Shown here piece after piece: positions 13,356-16,294 of a stretch of DNA of 16,294 nt (position 1 is the first letter of the stretch; the number at the start of each line of letters is the position of its first letter). The stretch is from CAZILM01 sp964625325 (lineage in GTDB: Bacteria > Patescibacteriota > Saccharimonadia > Saccharimonadales > CAYVSP01), in NCBI GenBank assembly GCA_964625325.1, contig CAZVBA010000015.1:1-16294 (forward strand), written 5' to 3'. The notes beneath the pieces were generated by a model that was given only the letters and a program-made list of their open reading frames with translations, made no database searches and was not told the DNA's origin. Both the position numbers and the translations under genes were made by a program.

Positions 13356-14211
13356 AAACACCGGCTTAGGCAGGGGATTCGACAGCTTGCTGCCGACCGA
13401 CTTCGACCCCTCAGTCTTATTAGATAAGAGCGAGCAGGTTCACAAACTGGCCCTAGCAAGTTTAACGGCCAACGTTGACCAGCCCAGAAAAGCGTTTGAC
13501 GAGGTGGCTCTAAATGAATTGGCTGAATCGATCAAGCGCCACGGCATATTGCAACCGCTGGTGGTCCAGCCGCTGGACGGCGGTCAGTACGAGATAATTG
13601 CCGGTGAGCGGCGCTTCCGGGCCGCCCAAAAGGCCGGCCTGAAGACCGTACCGGCGATTGTCCGTAGCGCCAAGGCCCAGGAGAGATTAGAGATTGCCTT
13701 AATCGAGAACGTTCAACGGGTCGATCTATCGCCGTTAGAGCAGGCCGTCTCCATCGCTCGCTTGCACGAGCAATTTAACTTGCCCTATGCCGAAGTCGCC
13801 CAGCGTCTGGGCAAGGCTGAAACCACTGTCAGTAATATCGTCCGGTTGCTGCAATTGCCGGCGGCGGCTCAAGAAGCCTTGCAAGCCGGCCGTATCAGTG
13901 AAGGCCACGCCCGGGCCATATTGGCGCTCAAGGGTGACACTGGCCATCAGCAGCGGTTGTTAGAGCTGATAGAAGGTCAAGCCTGGTCGGTCCGCGAAGC
14001 CGAGCGCTACGTTACGGCTATTAAACAAGGCGCCAAAACACCAGCCAAGGCGACCGAAAAGGTTCAGACCACCACGCCGGCTACTGAAAAACTGAGCCAA
14101 ACCCTGAAGACACCGGTTAACATCCGCCGGACGGCCCGCGGCGGCCGGCTGGAAATCCGTTTCAGATCCGACCAAGATCTCGCTCGCATCCTAAAGATGC
14201 TCGGGCAATAA
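13345..14211 (+). CDS. parB: chromosome partitioning protein ParB (Spo0J)
   Basis: CTP-dependent DNA clamp that loads at parS sites and recruits ParA and condensin. It has 288 residues, the normal chromosomal size. Order: N-terminal ParA-activating peptide GLGRGFDSLLP (7-17), ParB boxes QPRKAFD (46-52), GERRFRAA (87-94, CTP pocket) and ENVQRVDLSP (121-130), the helix-turn-helix PYAEVAQRLGKAETTVSN (147-164), a Lys/Thr-rich linker (about 232-258) and a C-terminal dimerisation domain ending RSDQDLARILKMLG. GTG start with a perfect ribosome site eight bases upstream. A heptad-repeat terminator begins at its stop codon. No key motif is missing. Confidence 0.97.
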   Translation: MSAKNTGLGRGFDSLLPTDFDPSVLLDKSEQVHKLALASLTANVDQPRKAFDEVALNELAESIKRHGILQPLVVQPLDGGQYEIIAGERRFRAAQKAGLKTVPAIVRSAKAQERLEIALIENVQRVDLSPLEQAVSIARLHEQFNLPYAEVAQRLGKAETTVSNIVRLLQLPAAAQEALQAGRISEGHARAILALKGDTGHQQRLLELIEGQAWSVREAERYVTAIKQGAKTPAKATEKVQTTTPATEKLSQTLKTPVNIRRTARGGRLEIRFRSDQDLARILKMLGQ

Positions 14212-14282
14212 GGTTACAGGTGACCGGTGACAGGTTACCGAATTGCTGTAACCACTTACCACTAACCGGTAACCTTTATTTT
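14210..14282 (+). terminator. heptad-repeat hairpin terminator of parAB
   Basis: Four tandem heptads (AGGTTAC, AGGTGAC, CGGTGAC, AGGTTAC; 14211-14238) face four inverted ones (GTAACCA, CTTACCA, CTAACCG, GTAACCT; 14248-14275). Outer arms AAGGTTAC and GTAACCTT pair perfectly. An alternative 9-bp stem AGGTTACCG/CGGTAACCT also forms. TTTATTTTAT follows on the + strand. It separates convergent parB and lepB; the lepB side has only a short T-rich tail, so termination there is less certain. Confidence 0.7.
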
Positions 14283-14287
14283 ATAAC

Positions 14288-14992
14288 CTAGAACTTCTTA
14301 GCCTGCGAGAAGGGTAAAATCCGGACGGATAGCTTACCAACTATGTCCTTGGCCGGAACCGTGCCAAAGATGCGCGAATCCAATGAATTAACCCGGTTGT
14401 CGCCGCAGACAAAGATTTCGCCAGCCGGTACGACAATATCGACACTGCCAGGGGTAGTGGTGATAACACTGCCGTATGAATAGGTCTTATCGGGCTGGAA
14501 ACCTTCGGGGTGGTCCTTATTATATATAGTCAGTATGCCGTCATTGACAACGACATGGTCGCCCGGCAGCCCAACCACCCGTTTGATGAGTTGCTTGTCC
14601 TGGCCGCGGTTCTCGTCAATCAACCCGCGTTTAATAAATATGACGATGTCGTTGCGGTGGGGGATGTAGGTATGCCCGGTAATGCGCGCCCAGGTGCGGG
14701 CGGTCTTAAGCACGATTAAACGATCGTGATTCTCAAGCGTGGTTGACATGCTGGGGCCGTCAACTTCGTATGATTGAAAGACAAAGGCCGTTAAGGACAG
14801 AGCAATCAGAGGGGCGGCCAGCAGTATCAGGATGGTCGAGACAACACTCTTGAAGCCCTCACGGCTGTGTCCACTGGCTGGCGGCGTTGCTTCGGCCGGT
14901 GTCATTGGCGGCACCGAACTATCCGCCGGATTGGGAGCCGGCGTCAGGGGCGGCGGCGTGGTGTCAGGTAGTGGGGTTAGAGTATCATTCAT
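14288..14992 (-). CDS. lepB: signal peptidase I
   Basis: Membrane serine protease that removes signal peptides from Sec- or Tat-exported proteins on the outer face of the membrane. It has 234 residues. A Pro/Thr-rich cytoplasmic tail of about 45 residues is followed by one membrane segment (about 50-72). Box B YEVDGPSMSTTL carries the catalytic Ser81, box C is PHRNDIVIF (111-119), box D QLIKRVVGLPGD carries the catalytic Lys137, and box E GDNRVNSLDSR spans 197-207. All catalytic parts of the S26A family are present. It is read toward parB and diverges from the LCP gene. The ATG at 14992 has no clear Shine-Dalgarno sequence upstream. The giant protein at 2068 has a matching type of signal peptide, so it may be a substrate. 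Confidence 0.96.
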   Translation of the reverse strand: MNDTLTPLPDTTPPPLTPAPNPADSSVPPMTPAEATPPASGHSREGFKSVVSTILILLAAPLIALSLTAFVFQSYEVDGPSMSTTLENHDRLIVLKTARTWARITGHTYIPHRNDIVIFIKRGLIDENRGQDKQLIKRVVGLPGDHVVVNDGILTIYNKDHPEGFQPDKTYSYGSVITTTPGSVDIVVPAGEIFVCGDNRVNSLDSRIFGTVPAKDIVGKLSVRILPFSQAKKF

Positions 14993-15021
14993 AGATTACC
15001 GGAGTAGGTATTAACTATAGC

Positions 15022-15050
15022 GTAATATGTCGTCCGATGCACCCAATAAA
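15022..15050 (-). promoter_or_regulatory. possible lepB promoter
   Basis: Read on the minus strand: TTTATT (15050-15045), a 17-bp spacer and TATTAC (15027-15022), leaving a leader of about 23 bases. TATAGT (15019-15014) is an alternative -10 but has no good -35. It stands back to back with the LCP promoter. Confidence 0.35.
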
Positions 15051-15057
15051 ACTTGTG

Positions 15058-15086
15058 TTTACTTAGACCATAACCCGCGATATACT
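15058..15086 (+). promoter_or_regulatory. promoter for the LCP gene
   Basis: TTTACT (15058-15063), a 17-bp spacer and TATACT (15081-15086). The predicted transcription start near 15093 is only about 9 bases before the ATG at 15102, and no Shine-Dalgarno sequence lies between. Confidence 0.55.
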
Positions 15087-15101
15087 ACCCTCTACTTGAT
15101 T

Positions 15102-16294
15102 ATGGATAATTTCAGGAAACCCAAGACCCCCCGTGGGCGGGTTGCCATCGATGGCATTTTACGAACACCAAACAGAGGTCGAAACAGCGGCAGTATCAGC
15201 TTTCAGCCGCCTTCGAAGCAGACTGGCAAACAGCCTAAGCTCGATGATTTTCGTCGCCCTGATGGCTTTCAGCCCAACTCACGCAGCAACATTCTGCCGC
15301 CGGCTACTGCCGATCGGCCACGTCGGCCGGTAACGCCAGGGGCTACGCCGATGCCGTCACCGAAGCGGGTGGCCAAGCGCCAGCATCGCGTACGGCGCTA
15401 CGCCTTGCGCGGCGTCCTGACTCTGTTCCTGGCCGTTATCCTGACCGGCGGCTTCTTATTCGGCAAAGCCTACTGGAAGGCGCGCCATATCTTTAAGGGC
15501 GGCGGTAGTGCCATAGCCTTGCAGGAAAACGTTGACCCTTCACTCCTGAAAGGCGAAGGCGACGGCCGCGTTAATATTCTTATATTAGGCAAGGGCGGTC
15601 CCGGCCACGATGGACCGGACTTGACCGATACAATTCTAATCGCCAGCATTGACCCGATTAATAAGGAAGCCGCCCTGCTGAGCATTCCGCGCGACCTGTA
15701 TATCAAAACCGATACCGGCTCCAGTAAAATTAACGCCGTTTATGCCAATGCCAAACAGCGTTCCTTATATGGCAAGAAACACACCGGCGACGCCAATAAA
15801 ACCGCCGAAGCGGCCGGTATTGATGCCATTGAGAACAGTATTGAAGGTGTTACCGGGATACCGATGCACTACTACGTAATGGTTGATTTCACCGGCTTTA
15901 AAGATGCTATCAACACTGTTGGCGGTATAACCGTCAATGTACCGGAGGCTCTGTATGACCCGTCAGTCGCCTGGGAAAACAACTGGAATCCGCTGATTGC
16001 CGCTAAAGGTTTGCAAACCATGAAAGGGAATCAGGCCTTGCTGTACGCTCGGTCGCGCCATGGCAGTTTGCGTGGCGACTTTGACCGTGCCGAGCGGCAA
16101 CGGCTCATCCTGCTGGCTCTAAAAGACCGGGTGTTGAGTGCCGGCACTTTTGCTAACCCCATAAAGATAAGCTCACTGCTCAGTAATTTCGGCGACCACG
16201 TCCAGACCAACTTCTCAGTCAGCGAAATGTTGCGGGTCTATCAGATTGGCAAACTCATCGATAGCGGCCAAGTCAAATCACTTGGCCTGGCTGA
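15102..16294 (+). CDS. LytR-CpsA-Psr family protein, 3' end outside window
   Basis: Membrane-anchored transferase family that moves lipid-linked glycopolymers such as teichoic acids onto peptidoglycan. The frame is open from ATG 15102 (MDNFRKPKTPRGR) to the window end, about 397 codons. A long basic, Pro/Ser-rich cytoplasmic tail (1-102) leads to one membrane segment (104-122, GVLTLFLAVILTGGFLFG). The LCP domain begins near NILILGKGG (158), followed by DLTDTILIAS (173-182), SIPRDLYI (194-201; Arg197, Asp198), VTGIPMHYYVMVDFTGF and YARSRHGSLRGDFDRAERQR (315-334). The conserved Arg and Asp residues that bind the pyrophosphate lipid are present. No Shine-Dalgarno sequence; a strong promoter lies just upstream. 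It is divergent from lepB. The C-terminus cannot be judged. Confidence 0.94.
   Translation, partial: MDNFRKPKTPRGRVAIDGILRTPNRGRNSGSISFQPPSKQTGKQPKLDDFRRPDGFQPNSRSNILPPATADRPRRPVTPGATPMPSPKRVAKRQHRVRRYALRGVLTLFLAVILTGGFLFGKAYWKARHIFKGGGSAIALQENVDPSLLKGEGDGRVNILILGKGGPGHDGPDLTDTILIASIDPINKEAALLSIPRDLYIKTDTGSSKINAVYANAKQRSLYGKKHTGDANKTAEAAGIDAIENSIEGVTGIPMHYYVMVDFTGFKDAINTVGGITVNVPEALYDPSVAWENNWNPLIAAKGLQTMKGNQALLYARSRHGSLRGDFDRAERQRLILLALKDRVLSAGTFANPIKISSLLSNFGDHVQTNFSVSEMLRVYQIGKLIDSGQVKSLGLA

Noticed and set aside
15133..15333. 66-codon + frame at the start of the LCP region
   Set aside because: It is a shadow of the LCP reading frame that starts at 15102, whose translation gives the basic tail, membrane segment and LCP motifs without a break.

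Overview
The window looks like part of a small-genome Candidate Phyla Radiation bacterium, most likely Candidatus Saccharibacteria (TM7). The reasons are an IleRS with the type-2-like C-terminal extension, an L21 gene with no L27 gene after it, a Gram-positive-like envelope set (type I signal peptidase and LytR-CpsA-Psr protein), and a very long Thr/Ser/Gly/Ala-rich exported protein built from tail-fibre-like modules of a kind common in CPR genomes. UGA behaves as a stop. The lineage is inferred from protein style; no 16S or tRNA gene is present to confirm it.

Layout. 1-1356: 3' part of ileS (+). 1405-1713: rplU (+), with a promoter almost touching its start codon. 1714-2067: AT-rich spacer with an 11-bp inverted repeat and one consensus DnaA box. 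2068-12405: one 3445-codon gene (+) for a secreted modular surface protein, about 63% of the window. 12406-12596: spacer with the parAB promoter and a parS-like imperfect palindrome. 12597-14211: parA and parB (+), overlapping by 11 bp. 14210-14282: terminator made of inverted heptad repeats. 14288-14992: lepB (-). 14993-15101: divergent promoters. 15102 to the window end: LytR-CpsA-Psr protein (+), 3'-truncated.

How the genes relate. ileS and rplU are translation housekeeping genes. parA/parB form a chromosomal segregation pair with a perfect Shine-Dalgarno sequence for parB inside parA. LepB can remove the signal peptide of exported proteins, plausibly including the giant protein. The LCP protein probably attaches glycopolymers to the wall. 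The giant protein is the accessory highlight. It has an N-terminal surface-protein domain, two 199-residue repeats, a carbohydrate-binding-like jelly-roll candidate, a tail-fibre-like domain and two tandem modules that each split into about seven propeller-like segments. It ends in a C-terminal domain set with no cell-wall sorting signal. The two large modules share 498 bp of identical DNA in the same frame although their flanks have diverged, which suggests recent gene conversion and possible copy-number switching. A terminator-like hairpin lies within its signal-peptide codons and could act as an attenuator.

Promoters before rplU, parA and the LCP gene share a TTTAC[A/G/T]-N17-TA[G/T][A/G]CT pattern. 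For rplU and the LCP gene the predicted leaders are only a few bases long with no Shine-Dalgarno sequence. No tRNA, rRNA, CRISPR array, transposase or phage gene was seen.
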